This document shows positions 38,169-49,037 of a stretch of DNA of 64,000 nt, piece after piece. The notes under the pieces were generated by a model. The model did no database searches. It saw only the letters and a program-made list of their open reading frames with translations, and was not told the origin of the DNA. Both the position numbers and the translations under genes were made by a program. Numbering within the stretch: position 1 is the stretch's first letter; the number at the start of each line of letters is the position of its first letter. The stretch covers positions 826,830-890,829 of the forward strand of contig JACMZG010001914.1 of NCBI GenBank assembly GCA_018340805.1. Reading direction: 5' to 3'. This DNA is from Microvelia longipes (lineage: Eukaryota > Arthropoda > Insecta > Hemiptera > Veliidae).

Positions 38169-40111
38169 TATTTAAGTGTATATAAATTAATGAATTCATA
38201 AATTTATATATAAAAATGAAATGAATGGTACGGTTCAAGTAGATTCCATTCGTCAAGGTAGACAATAACATATCAGTTAAAGGTGCACTTTTCATGCGAA
38301 AAAATTTAATTTAATTTTAAAAAGGTCAGTTTATAAGTGATGTGTTCGTTATTCAGAACACCTTGAACTGTGCGATCTTTGAAAATCATATACAGGGGAC
38401 AAATTCATTTCTCCTACATATATAAATAAATAAAAAAACAATCGAGATAAATAAATAAAAATAAAATAATTGTACCATAACAGAGGAGAAAAAATCGAAA
38501 CGTCCTTCAATCCAATTAAAATAGCGAGTAAAAGGGAAGAAAAATATGATATATTTTTGCTGCACAACTCGGTTTGATATTTTTTTTTCTAAGGGTATAT
38601 TGTGATATTTAATTTAATTTTGTTTTGTCATGTATTTGATTTTTTAGTTTAACTAGAGAGGTCAAGATGGTGTTGGTATGCTTCTAGGAGCTAAGAGAAA
38701 ATAGAGGAACTAGCATGGGAAGTAAACAGGAGTAAATGAGTAGGAAATGAATCTATATCTACAGGCAGCTATATCTTTTCAGCGAATTTTCTTAAAAAAT
38801 AATTCGCTAATTGAGTCGCGTTCATGGCGAGCTATTGTGACATTAATCCGGATTGCTGAGCCAGCCAAATTTTGAAAAAATCGTTAAAAATAATGGTTAC
38901 AATTTTCGCCGAAAAAATTTTTTTTATGTTTTCGGAGAGCTGAATCGAACAAAACCAGTTCAAAAATAATTGGACTACTATAAATAACAAAACGTCAAGA
39001 AAACCCTGGTAAATACCCGGAAAACCAAAAATACGGTCGATAAAATGCACAAATGTCGTTTCCGAAGTTGTTCGGGTGCTAAATAAAATAAAACTGGTCC
39101 AAGGTCAAATGCGGCTTGTATCCGAACCTAATTTTGTTTGTTTCTACAAAACGATTCTGGCGCGGAGGTCCGCTTTTCATTAAAATGAATCATTGTTTGC
39201 TTGAAGATCTATTTCTTGCCAATGTTCCTGCGGGTCTCTGCTCTAGAGTTTTTATAGTTTAATTGCATCCAGTTTTAATTGCAAAAGTAAATATTTCTTC
39301 GTAATAGAAATAATTTACAAATCTTTTAAATAAAAATTTCTCTTAATATCTACACGAATACACAATTACTTCGATAATAAATAATTAATAAAAGATTATA
39401 ATTATAATAATAACACTATAATACAAAGAAATTAGTTATTAAATAACTTTAGTTAAGGATAAGACGGTAAGATTTTATAAAAAGGTTTAATTTATTTTAT
39501 AAATAATATAATTTTGCGTTTTTTAGTTATGACTTATAGTATGTATTTTTATGTATTTTTAATAAATATATTGGCTGATAACAGCTTGGTTAAATAAACC
39601 AATAATCAATCAATCTCTAGTTATAAGTACTACATGCATTGTCAAATATATCTAGAGACACTGATAACTACAGAGCCTATACAGGGCATAGCATAACAAC
39701 AAATGTGCAACATCTGAGGGCACGGCAGTGCCCCCGCCATGTCTAGTGGTCACTGTTGTGTCACTGGTCACGAGTCACTAGTCTCGAGGCTAATTTCACC
39801 CCTCGTATCTATTTATTAAGGACATTAAAAAACACAATTTTAATATTAACTAAAAGATCTTCTTGATCCTATTCTACAAATTTCATATCCTTAACCATTC
39901 ACAGGTGTTAAGATATAATTGCTTACATTTACGCAGTTTTGAAACTCACTCACTCATCAAAATTCTAAGGCACTTCCATCGATGGTAGACACTTGAAATT
40001 TGGTATATAGATAAATGATGATGTAAAACTCAATTATTACAAGCATTATTGGGGACCTACGACTTGGCTTTTTCAATGATTTTATAACTTTTAACGCTAG
40101 ACTTGGCTTTT
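38169..40111. other. Spacer of the large inverted repeat, with an older Q-like copy at 38,780-39,175
   Basis: The spacer is AT-rich and carries no gene. About 38,780-39,175 is a diverged Q-type sequence in the same orientation as Q'. It has GCGAATTTTC..ATTCGCTAA, GATTGCTGAGCCAGC, GCTGAATCGAACAAAACC, ACGGTCGATAAAATG, and the P-type terminus TTCTGGCGCGGAGGTCCGC at about 39,154-39,172. About 39,728-39,806 has repeated GTCACTGGTCACGAGTCACT motifs. The rest is unrecognised. Confidence 0.6.
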
Positions 40112-40233
40112 AGCGAATTTCCTTTGGGAAAAAATTCGCTAATGGGATAGGCGTCATGGCGGAATTCGAACCTCGGACCACGACACAAATCCGTTTCAGA
40201 GGTCCCTAATGACGAAAAAAATTTTTTTGAAAC

Positions 40234-40347
<114 letters not shown>

Positions 40348-40879
40348 TTCTAGACACTTTCTTGTAAACACTCTATCTTTCGAACGGATAAATATTTTTT
40401 AACCAAACTTGGTACAAAAATCAACCTTAGGGAGGACACGAACCCTATTGAAAACCAGGTTTTTGTGACGTCATTAACCCGGTTTGCTGAGTCAGCGAAA
40501 TTTTCAAAAATCGGCAAATTCAGGGTTAATATTTTTGGCCGCAAAAAAGGTCAATATTTATGTTTTGAGATGCTGAATCGAATGAAACCGGTCCGAAGTC
40601 GATACGACTACTTTAAGTGACCTAAAAATCGAAATAAACCATTGTAAATTACCAAAAACCAAAATTTAGGTCGATAAAAATAAATTTCGAGTAGGGTGTC
40701 GTTTTCTATGTAATTTTGGGCGCTGAATCGAATGAAACCGGTCCGAAGTCGATACGACCACTTTAAGTTACCAAAAAGTCGAAAAAACCACAAAAATTAT
40801 AGAAAACCAACATTACGGTCGTTAAAAATTAAATTTCGAGTAGGGTGTCGTTTTAAATGTTTTTTGGGCCTCTGAGTTG

Positions 40880-40945
40880 AATGCCAGTGGTCCGGAGTCA
40901 ATACGACCACTCAAACTCAGGGTACCTGGGTTCGAATCCTGGAAA
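40880..40945 (+). promoter_or_regulatory. tRNA-like A/B-box pair in Q'
   Basis: ATGCCAGTGGTCC (about 40,880) resembles a Pol III A box. GGTTCGAATCC (40,929-40,939) is a canonical B box, about 45 bp downstream, close to tRNA spacing. The B box sits in a T-arm-like context: a CTGGG stem, TTCGAAT loop and CCTGG stem with two wobble pairs. No convincing acceptor or anticodon stems were drawn, so this is a tRNA-derived promoter candidate and no tRNA gene is called. Module Q carries the inverse copy near 37,296-37,360. Confidence 0.35.
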
Positions 40946-41002
40946 GGTCGATAATTTTTTATCGTTTTTTTTACTTAATATAAGTTTACAACTAGAAAAT
41001 AA

Positions 41003-41703
41003 TTCTGGCGCGGTGGTCCGCATGTCGGGCGAATTTCCTTTGGATGCGTGTTTCCGTGCTTTTTACATTATGTAAGTTTACAACTACTAAATAAATAATT
41101 CCGGCGCGGTGGTGCGCTGTCGGGCGAATTTCTTTAGAATGCGTGTTTCCGTGCTAAACAACCAATTTCTTGCTTATGCAAGAACCATGCCCATTGCGTG
41201 TTCCGGTTCATGCTTTAGAATCTAAGCAGTTACTCAATTGTCAAGCACTGCTCGTAACTCATTTTGTCTGTATTTTCCAAAGGAAATGCGCTAAAACCTT
41301 TAAAGATAACTGACTAAGCTTAAATATAAGTAACTAAGCTTTAATCTAGTGCAAATAATAGTGCGTACTTCTAATTTTAGAGGCATAGTTTTGTACAACC
41401 AACTGGATAATTATGCGCATTTCCTTTGGAAAATACAGACAAAATGAGTTACGAGCAGTGCTTGACAATTGAGTAACTGCTTAGATTCTAAAGCATGAAC
41501 CGGAACCACGCAATGGGCATGGTTCTTGCATAAGCAAGAAATTGGTTGTTTAGCACGGAAACACGCATTCTAAAGAAATTCGCCGACAGCGGACCACCGC
41601 GCCGGAATCATTTATTTAGTAGTTGTAAACTTACATAATGTAAAAAGCACGGAAACACGCATCCAAAGGAAATTCGCCCGACATGCGGACCACCGCGCCA
41701 GAA
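41003..41703. repeat. Palindromic module P2
   Basis: A 701-bp palindrome with the same architecture as P1, but its central loop reads in the opposite orientation (GCGCTAAAACC first, then AACTGGATAATTATGCGC). This is expected of the inverse arm. Both arms carry a copy-specific GAATCTAAG / CTTAGATTC where P3 has GAACCTAAG / CTTAGGTTC. Confidence 0.85.
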
Positions 41704-42484
41704 TTTTTTTTACCATCATGTGTTTTTGATGGTAAAAAATGATAGTAAATTATTTGACGATTAAAATAATATCCTTGTAAATACACAAGGATATATTTAG
41801 GCATATTTTGCCTAAATGTTCTCTTGAAGTATAAACTTGCTTAGGCTTATACTTTATTATATAAGTCATAACCTTTAAAAAATCTTTATCTGTAATGGCA
41901 CTTAAAATCTTTAAGTGTAATGGCTGGAAACGGGTTTAATTTTTCGTAAATACCTTCCTGAACAAGGATCTGCAATTCTGCCGACTCGTATCGGATGGGT
42001 GTCCCAGGCAGAACGCACTTTAGGGGTCAAAGGTTCTGCCTGGGACACCCATCCGATACGAGTCAGCAGAATTGCAGATCCTTGTTCAGAAAGGTATTTA
42101 CGAAAAATTGAGACCGGTTCCGGCCATTACACTGTTTGTTAACTTGGGGGGTTAAATTTGACCTGTAAAGTGCGTTCTGCCTGGGACGCCCATCCGATAC
42201 GAGTCGGCAGAATTGCAGATCCTTGTTCAGGAAGGTATTTACGAAAAATTAAACCCGTTTCCAGCCATTACACTTAAAGATTTTAAGTGCCATTACAGAT
42301 AAAGATTTTTTAAAGGTTATGACTTATATAATAAAGTATAAGCCTAAGCAAGTTTATACTTCAAGAGAACATTTAGGCAAAATATGCCTAAATATATCCT
42401 TGTGTATTTACAAGGATATTATTTTAATCGTCAAATAATTTACTATCATTTTTTACCATCAAAAACACATGATGGTAAAAAAAA
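41704..42484. repeat. Palindromic module X1 built from hairpins and a ~140-bp unit
   Basis: A 781-bp palindrome between P2 and P3. The outer arm (41,704-41,917) is a string of perfect hairpins, and its mirror is at about 42,270-42,484. The inner part holds copies of a ~140-bp unit (CTGCCTGGGAC, CATCCGATACGAGTC, GCAGATCCTTGTTCAG, GTATTTACGAAAAATT). One inverted copy precedes two direct copies starting at 42,033 and 42,174, 141 bp apart. A direct/inverted junction lies near 42,010-42,035 (GTGTCCCAGGCAGAAC / GTTCTGCCTGGGACAC). Confidence 0.85.
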
Positions 42485-43187
42485 TTCTGGCGCGGTGGTC
42501 CGCATGTCGGGCGAATTTCCTTTGGATGCGTGTTTCCGTGCTTTTTACATTATGTAAGTTTACAACTACTAAATAAATGATTCCGGCGCGGTGGTCCGCT
42601 GTCGGGCGAATTTCTTTAGAATGCGTGTTTCCGTGCTAAACAACCAATTTCTTGCTTATGCAAGAACCATGCCCATTGCGTGGTTCCGGTTCATGCTTTA
42701 GAACCTAAGCAGTTACTCAATTGTCAAGCACTGCTCGTAACTCATTTTGTCTGTATTTTTCAAAGGAAATGCGCATAATTATCCAGTTGGTTGTACAAAA
42801 CTATGCCTCTAAAATTAGAAGTACGCACTATTATTTGCACTAGATTAAAGCTTAGTTACTTATATTTAAGCTTAGTCAGTTATCTTTAAAGGTTTTAGCG
42901 CATTTCCTTTGGAAAATACAGACAAAATGAGTTACGAGCAGTGCTTGACAATTGAGTAACTGCTTAGGTTCTAAAGCATGAACCGGAACCACGCAATGGG
43001 CATGGTTCTTGCATAAGCAAGAAATTGGTTGTTTAGCACGGAAACACGCATTCTAAAGAAATTCGCCCGACAGCGGACCACCGCGCCGGAATCATTTATT
43101 TAGTAGTTGTAAACTTACATAATGTAAAAAGCACGGAAACACGCATCCAAAGGAAATTCGCCCGACATGCGGACCACCGCGCCAGAA
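42485..43187. repeat. Palindromic module P3
   Basis: A 703-bp palindrome, almost the exact reverse complement of P2, so P2-X1-P3 together form a further palindrome of about 2.2 kb. The loop orientation equals that of P1. Copy-specific variants (GAACCTAAG) occur in both of its own arms. Confidence 0.85.
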
Positions 43188-43859
43188 TTTTTTTTACCAT
43201 CATGTGTTTTTGATGGTAAAAAATGATAGTAAATTATTTGACGATTAAAATAATATCCTTGTAAATACACAAGGATATATTTAGGCATATTTTGCCTAAA
43301 TGTTCTCTTGAAGTATAAACTTGCTTAGGCTTATACTTTATTATATAAGTCATAACCTTTAAAAAATCTTTATCTGTAATGGCACTTAAAATCTTTAAGT
43401 GTAATGGCTGGAAACGGGTTTAATTTTTCGTAAATACCTTCCTGAACAAGGATCTGCAATTCTGCCGACTCGTATCGGATGGGTGTCCCAGGCAGAACGC
43501 ACTTTAGGGGTCAAAGGTTCTGCCTGGGACACCCATCCGATACGAGTCAGCAGAATTGCAGATCCTTGTTCAGAAAGGTATTTACGAAAAATTGAGACCG
43601 GTTCCGGCCATTACACTGTTTGTTAACTTGGGGGGTTAAATTTGACCTGTAAAGTGCGTTCTGCCTGGGACGCCCATCCGATACGAGTCGGCAGAATTGC
43701 AGATCCTTGTTCAGGAAGGTATTTACGAAAAATTAAACCCGTTTCCAGCCATTACACTTTTTATTAACTTAGGTGGTCAATTTAACCTGTAAAGTGCGTT
43801 CTGCCTGGGACGCCCATCCGATACGAGTCTGCAGAATTACAGATCCTTGTTCAGGAAGG
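43188..43859. repeat. Module X2, 5' part, interrupted by the LTR retrotransposon
   Basis: Nearly identical to X1 up to CCAGCCATTACAC (about 43,757). X1 then turns into its inverted outer arm, while X2 instead continues with a third direct ~140-bp unit. Unit starts are 43,517, 43,658 and 43,798, with spacing 141 and 140 bp. The third unit is split at AAGG (43,856-43,859) by the LTR element and resumes at 53,518. Confidence 0.85.
43856..43859. other. Target-site duplication AAGG, left copy
   Basis: AAGG lies immediately before the TG of the 5' LTR and is repeated immediately after the CA of the 3' LTR. The uninterrupted site (TTCAGGAAGGTATTTACG) survives in the sister ~140-bp units, for example near 42,222-42,240, confirming the insertion point. 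Confidence 0.9.
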
Positions 43860-45173
43860 TGTAGCCATACTTTTGTATGTCTACATTGCGTACGTATTTG
43901 ACAGTCTGTTTATTATGTCGTATGATTTTATAGAATAAATATTAGCGTGAATTTAATTTGTGTGATTTGTTGAGTGTATGTAGTGCAAAGGTATCGGTAT
44001 AAGTGAGTAGAACCCGTCTCTAGTGTAAAGTCAATGGTAGGTGGACGCATTTATCGATTGATTGATTTTCTTAGATTTATAGGGTCCAGGTTCAAGTGTG
44101 CGTGAGTTTTCCGTGTCTATGTTTCTTTGTGTGAGTTGTAGTTAGGAGGCGGAAGTCTGTTTTGTCTTGCTAATTAGGCCCGTGGAAACCCTAAGTTTTT
44201 TGGTCATTTTCCGAGATCGCTAAACGATCTCGCTAAGTTTTAGCGATATTTTAGTGAGTTGTCTCTCTGAGTCTAATTAACTTTAGAGTCATTCTAAGTG
44301 CAGTTGATAGTGACTAGTAAAGTTTTAGAGTCATTTTTACTAACTTTTGTGCCTAAAGTCTCAAACTATTTTGCGCGTCTGCGGCATAACCTATACGCGC
44401 ACGTTTTGCACATGGTGAACAATCACCATTTCTTAATCATCAGTTGGTCTATGCTGATGAATATTTTGGAACACTCTGTGTGGATTTGCTGTTATCGATT
44501 TCCCGGACTTGACTTTTCTATAACTGGATTAACCAGGATTTGGTTGAGTTGGATAAACCCATGTTTATCTGGCTAACTCTGGACTTAACACCATCGGCGG
44601 AGCATCTTTTACTTTTTCGTCTTAAATGGGGTACCCCTACTTATTTTTGGATTAATTCTACCAAGGTACAAAATATTATTTTCTAAAAGGTCGACCTTAA
44701 ATAAAATCATAGTAACTCATAAAGTTAAATCAAGTTCTCTTTTTCATTTATCGTTAAATAAATTTATATGCTATACTTAAATTTTATGTTTGTCAGTTGT
44801 CAACTTATTTCAAATTGTTTGGACAAGTTGACCCGGCTTTCCATACTTGATTTGTATAAATTAAGTCCGAGGGTTTTCGTTATTTTGCTCTTGATTTCGG
44901 TGAAGCCGATATTGGTCTTCTTGTGTAAATCCAATCAAGTACTTGAAGCCGGGCCAACTTCTCCAAACTATCTTAGGTTAAGTAACCCTAAGTACAATTT
45001 ATTGAATCAAAATAACGTGGCGCTCTTTTCATATATTCAAAACGTACTTAGGATAATTAGAGCCTACGCCACCTCCACTGAGCTTGGTAATGGTGAAGCA
45101 CCTGACGGGCCAGGTCACCAGAGTATATGAAGTCTACGGTAAGTTCAACTTAGATCTTAATTATCCCGTTACA
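43860..45173 (+). repeat. 5' LTR (1,314 bp)
   Basis: Starts TGTAGCCATACTTTTG and ends CCCGTTACA, the usual TG..CA. The last ~800 bp match the 3' LTR almost exactly. AATAAA signals lie at about 44,699 and 44,756, near a TTTATATG stretch, so polyadenylation and promoter signals may lie there. The transcription start and R/U5 boundaries cannot be fixed by eye. Short open frames inside are incidental. Confidence 0.95.
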
Positions 45174-45174
45174 T

Positions 45175-45193
45175 CGGCGCCCAACGTGGAGGC
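45175..45193 (+). other. Primer-binding site, tRNA-Lys type
   Basis: CGGCGCCCAACGTGGAGGC begins one base after the 5' LTR. GGCGCCCAACGTGG (14 nt) equals the complement of the 3' end of tRNA-Lys as known from Lys-primed elements (TGGCGCCCAACGTGGGGC). The first base and one internal position differ. Confidence 0.85.
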
Positions 45194-47723
45194 TGTAATT
45201 ATCCTAAGTTTCTTAGAAAATATTTATTTTATAAACATAGAAATAAATGTCAATTTTTTCTACTTTAAAAATTGTAAAATTTGAATTTGTTCTGTTAATT
45301 TTTTTGCGTGATTTTTATCGTTAAAAATCTTTTACGTATTAATTTAAATAAATTTATTTTGCTAAATCGACACTTATTTTCTATTTTGTAGCAACAATTT
45401 CATGACAAATTTTGATGCAAAGTTCATGAAAATTTTTAAGTTCATTTATTGGTGGAAAATACAAATTATTTCTGTCTTAAATTTTTGTTTTTCTGAAGTG
45501 AAAATTCACTCAATGTACTATAAATATTTGACAATTTTAGTAGATAATTTCGATAATTTAATTTTGATTGAATATTTTTTTTTTATATTTCTTCTTTTTC
45601 TTAATATTTTAAATACAAGAATATTATTGTTCGTACTTATTTTTTTCAAATACTACAGTGCTGAATATTTTTTTTTTTTCGAATATTTTGCAGTTTTTAC
45701 GATATTCTACTCTTACAAAATACTTTTGTGTGAACAATTAAAATTAGTCTACCGTTTCTTTTCGAATATTTTCAGTTTAACTTATGTATTCTTTCTTGTG
45801 GTAAAAAATTCTTTATTTTGAGTTCTTTTATATTATTATTTTTTTTATTACAAAAATTACGAAATTATTTTTAATAAGGTTTATGATTTGCTTAAGCGGA
45901 ACTATAGTTTTCCCGTATTTGACTTATGGTACATTTTTCATTTTTTAAGGTATAATTTGCCTAAAAGTTTGTTTGGTTCTAAAAATAAAATTCTTTGTAG
46001 GATTTTTCTTAGTTTATTAAAATATAAAAATTATTTTAATAGTGAATTTTGATACTTTTTGGAAAAATATATATTTTTGTTAATAAAAATAAATTATTTT
46101 TGGTTATTGAATTTTAATAAAATTATTAAATTTTAATGAATAAATGGTGGACCTAAAAATAAAAAAAACCTAACAAATAAGTATTGTTTTTTTGAAAATT
46201 TTAAAATTTATTACTTTTATTTGGTACATAAAACACTTAAAATTTTACTAGAATTTGCAACCAGGCACATGATTATAAATGAAAATATTTTTGAAATATT
46301 TCTTTCTGTTAAACATAAATTAATTTTAGTTAAACGTTTATTTGATTTGATTCTTAAATTTCTTTTTATAGTTTCTTTTGTATTTAGCCTGAGTGAAAAT
46401 TGTAGTAATATTTGCTGATGTTACATGATATTTTTGATTTTGTTTATAATTTTTTATTGCAATTTATTATTTTGTTTAATTTGCAAATATACTTTACCTT
46501 GTCATTTTACTTTTAGTTAGGTAGACTTTTGGTAGGTATAAAAAAATTTTTAAATTCATATTTTTTTGATGAATAAAAATTTTTATGATTTTTATAATTT
46601 TTAAGTTCTTGCTAAAACTTTGTGAGATTGGTGAAGTGATAGTTTGTGAGATAGTGAGTGATTTTTTTTACATGATTCATAATACCTTTGAGTGATCTTA
46701 CCCTTTCTTATCAGTTTAGGATTATCTCGAGGGACAATTGTCCATTAAAATTATCTAATAAAATCATAAAATTGAGTTTCAATAAAATTTTTATTTTCGT
46801 TTATCTTTCTATAATAATAATCGGTTCTACATTCCTAGAACCTTTTATGACATCTCTTTATAATACTTTAAGTAGGGTTCATCCTGTTCCGTTTTTTTGG
46901 CTCCAATAATTTTGGAAAGGTCTTTTCAGTAATAAATACAGGTACCCAACTTCAAATAAAATACAATTATTTAATTATAGCCTTTACAGATTTGATTTTG
47001 ATGAACATAAACATTTTTCCTTTTATAAAAAATTTTCTAGTTACTGATTTTGAATCGTTTCATGAATTCTAACTGCTTTCAAATTTATACTATTGTGTTG
47101 TATGATTTTGGGGTATTTTTATTTGAAATTTATATAATGTTGAATAAACAGTTTCATGTGTATATTTTTGAAGGTGAATATTTTGACTTTTACAAATAAA
47201 ATACAATTAATAGTACTAGTATTCTTTATGAATATTTGGTACATACTACCTGAGTATATATTATTATTTTCTGAATTAATTCTTTTAACGAATTTTATGG
47301 TGTTAGTGAGTTTTGTGGTGAGAATAAAAATATATGTTGATTACATTTGATGCCTATATTTTTGAGTTTATTTTTTTTATCTACACTTGTATGATTTTAC
47401 TTTTGAAATTTAATTTTTTACAGGAAGTTTCTTGTCGTAAGTACAAGAAATTTATTTTATTTATTTTATTTATTTCAGGTACCCTGACTATTTTATTTGT
47501 TTTGGTACGTTTCAGCGACTCTTTTTTTTTATTATTTTCAGATCTCTATAATTTTGGAAATTTTCAGATCAAAGCGTTGCGGTTTATATTTAATTTAGTC
47601 AATTTTTCCAGGACTACTGTTTTATTTTACAGAATTTTTGTTACCTTTTTCTTTCTTTTTCGGTATTGCTGAAGGTGTTCTGTTTATCTTTTTTTAATTT
47701 TAGGGTTTTTAGGTTAATACATC
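45194..47723 (+). other. Long T-rich 5' leader of the retrotransposon
   Basis: About 2.5 kb lie between the PBS and the gag start. The coding strand is strongly T-rich and the open frames in it (such as 45,402-45,821) are runs of F, L, I and Y with no recognisable domain. They read as composition artefacts. The leader probably carries packaging or dimerisation signals, or possibly splice or internal translation signals, but none can be named from sequence. Confidence 0.6.
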
Positions 47724-49037
47724 ATGGATGCGGATAAGATGACTAGAGAAGATTTAGACTGGGAGTTAAAGAGGCGTGGTATTACTGATTTAACCTTAAC
47801 TCGTGAAATGCGGAAAACATTTCGGCAGTTAATTAATATGCCATCCTCAGGACAGTTGCTACCAATACCTGGCACGTTCAATCCTAACTTTACTACTGAA
47901 GTCGAATATTGTAATCGACGTTTTAATGAACTTGAATCTTTAGCTGAGTCTTTCAACGGAAAACGAGGTGATGCTGGTTGGAGGAAAATTGAAACTACTG
48001 TTTTACATCTATTGAATAGGTTACGTCATGTTAGCGGTTCTACATCTGAAGAACAAAGGGAACATTCTCGTTTAATGCGCGATATTTTAGAGACATTGGA
48101 TGAATTAAAAATAAAATTCCCTGTTGTTAAGGAACCTGAACCATCGTCCCCTAAGCCGTTAAATAAGGAAGACTTACCTTTCTTGCAGAAATTTTTGAAA
48201 CCTCCCTTACCTGTTTCTAAGTGGCAAGTTAAGTTTTCTGGTGATGCTGCGGATACAAGTTTATCTAGTTTTATAGAACGGATTGAAGAGTTGAAAGCTG
48301 CTCGAGGAGTGAGTGAAAAGGACTTGTGGGAGTCCGCTGTCGATCTATTTGAAGGTTCGGCTCAGATCTGGTTTAGAGCCTACCGCAGTGAGATAGGTTC
48401 ATGGCCTGAGCTTGTTAAACGTTTGAAAGCTGAATTCCTACCAGCTGATTATGATGATGCTTTGTGGACAGAGATCCGAGAACGGTCACAGGGACCTGAT
48501 GAACCTGTTGGCCTATATATAGCAACTATGATTACTCTGTTCCGCAGGCTATCTAAACCTCCTGAGGAAGCTGAAAAAGTAAAAATTTTACTTAAAAATA
48601 TTTTACCATTTTACCAAGGTAAACTAGGTTTATTTGTGGAAGAAATAACAACTGTTCAGCAACTTTCTAAATATTGTAAGAGACTAGAAGAGTGTAAGGC
48701 TAGAGTTCAACAGTACAAACCTCCTGTTTCCGGGAAAAAGGATTGTTTAGAACCTGAACTAGCCTACAAGGGTTCTAAAGATAAAAATAAAAGTAAAGAT
48801 ATGAGTTCACCTGCTAAGGCTGTTCGCGTACTTGAAGTCTCTGTTCCTTCTACACCTTCTAAACAGAAATCTAGTACTGAAACAAGTTGTTGGAAGTGCA
48901 AAGGCTTGCACTTTTACCGTAACTGTCCTAATCGGGAGCGGAAATGTTTCGGTTGTGGAGCTCCAGGAATAACAAAACCTCAATGTCTTAAATGTAATCC
49001 TAAGAAAGGGGGAAACTACCCAGCGGCCCGGAAGTGA
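47724..49037 (+). CDS. gag: Gag polyprotein of the Ty3/gypsy element
   Basis: A 437-residue structural protein that should form the virus-like particle and package the element RNA in the cytoplasm. The N-terminus (residues 5-40, LDWELKRRGI..TREMRKTFRQLI) looks like the SAP-like start of many insect gypsy Gags. Residues about 165-330 (KWQVKFSGD, SFIERIEELKAARG, AQIWFRAYRSEIGSWPEL, LKAEFLP) form the capsid domain of the retrotransposon-gag family. A CCHC zinc knuckle of form CX2CX3HX4C is at 389-401, one residue shorter than usual between the second Cys and His. A second, His-less CX2C..CX2C cluster is at 408-424. The ATG is the first in frame after the leader. The end overlaps pol and carries the frameshift site. 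Confidence 0.93.
   Translation: MDADKMTREDLDWELKRRGITDLTLTREMRKTFRQLINMPSSGQLLPIPGTFNPNFTTEVEYCNRRFNELESLAESFNGKRGDAGWRKIETTVLHLLNRLRHVSGSTSEEQREHSRLMRDILETLDELKIKFPVVKEPEPSSPKPLNKEDLPFLQKFLKPPLPVSKWQVKFSGDAADTSLSSFIERIEELKAARGVSEKDLWESAVDLFEGSAQIWFRAYRSEIGSWPELVKRLKAEFLPADYDDALWTEIRERSQGPDEPVGLYIATMITLFRRLSKPPEEAEKVKILLKNILPFYQGKLGLFVEEITTVQQLSKYCKRLEECKARVQQYKPPVSGKKDCLEPELAYKGSKDKNKSKDMSSPAKAVRVLEVSVPSTPSKQKSSTETSCWKCKGLHFYRNCPNRERKCFGCGAPGITKPQCLKCNPKKGGNYPAARK

Noticed and set aside
41003..41703. Site-specific inversion of the P2 loop relative to P1 and P3
   Set aside because: P2 is in the inverse arm of the large palindrome, so its loop is expected to be inverted; no flip event or recombinase needs to be invoked.
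44298..44576. 92-residue LTR-encoded protein, repeated in part at 52,695-52,922
   Set aside because: Repeated only because the LTRs are repeats; no domain, no initiation context, and the two copies differ at the 5' end through an indel.
45402..45821. 139-residue hydrophobic membrane protein in the retrotransposon leader
   Set aside because: Its composition is that of T-rich DNA in any frame; no env-like features (signal peptide, cysteines, glycosylation sites, furin site) and no domain.
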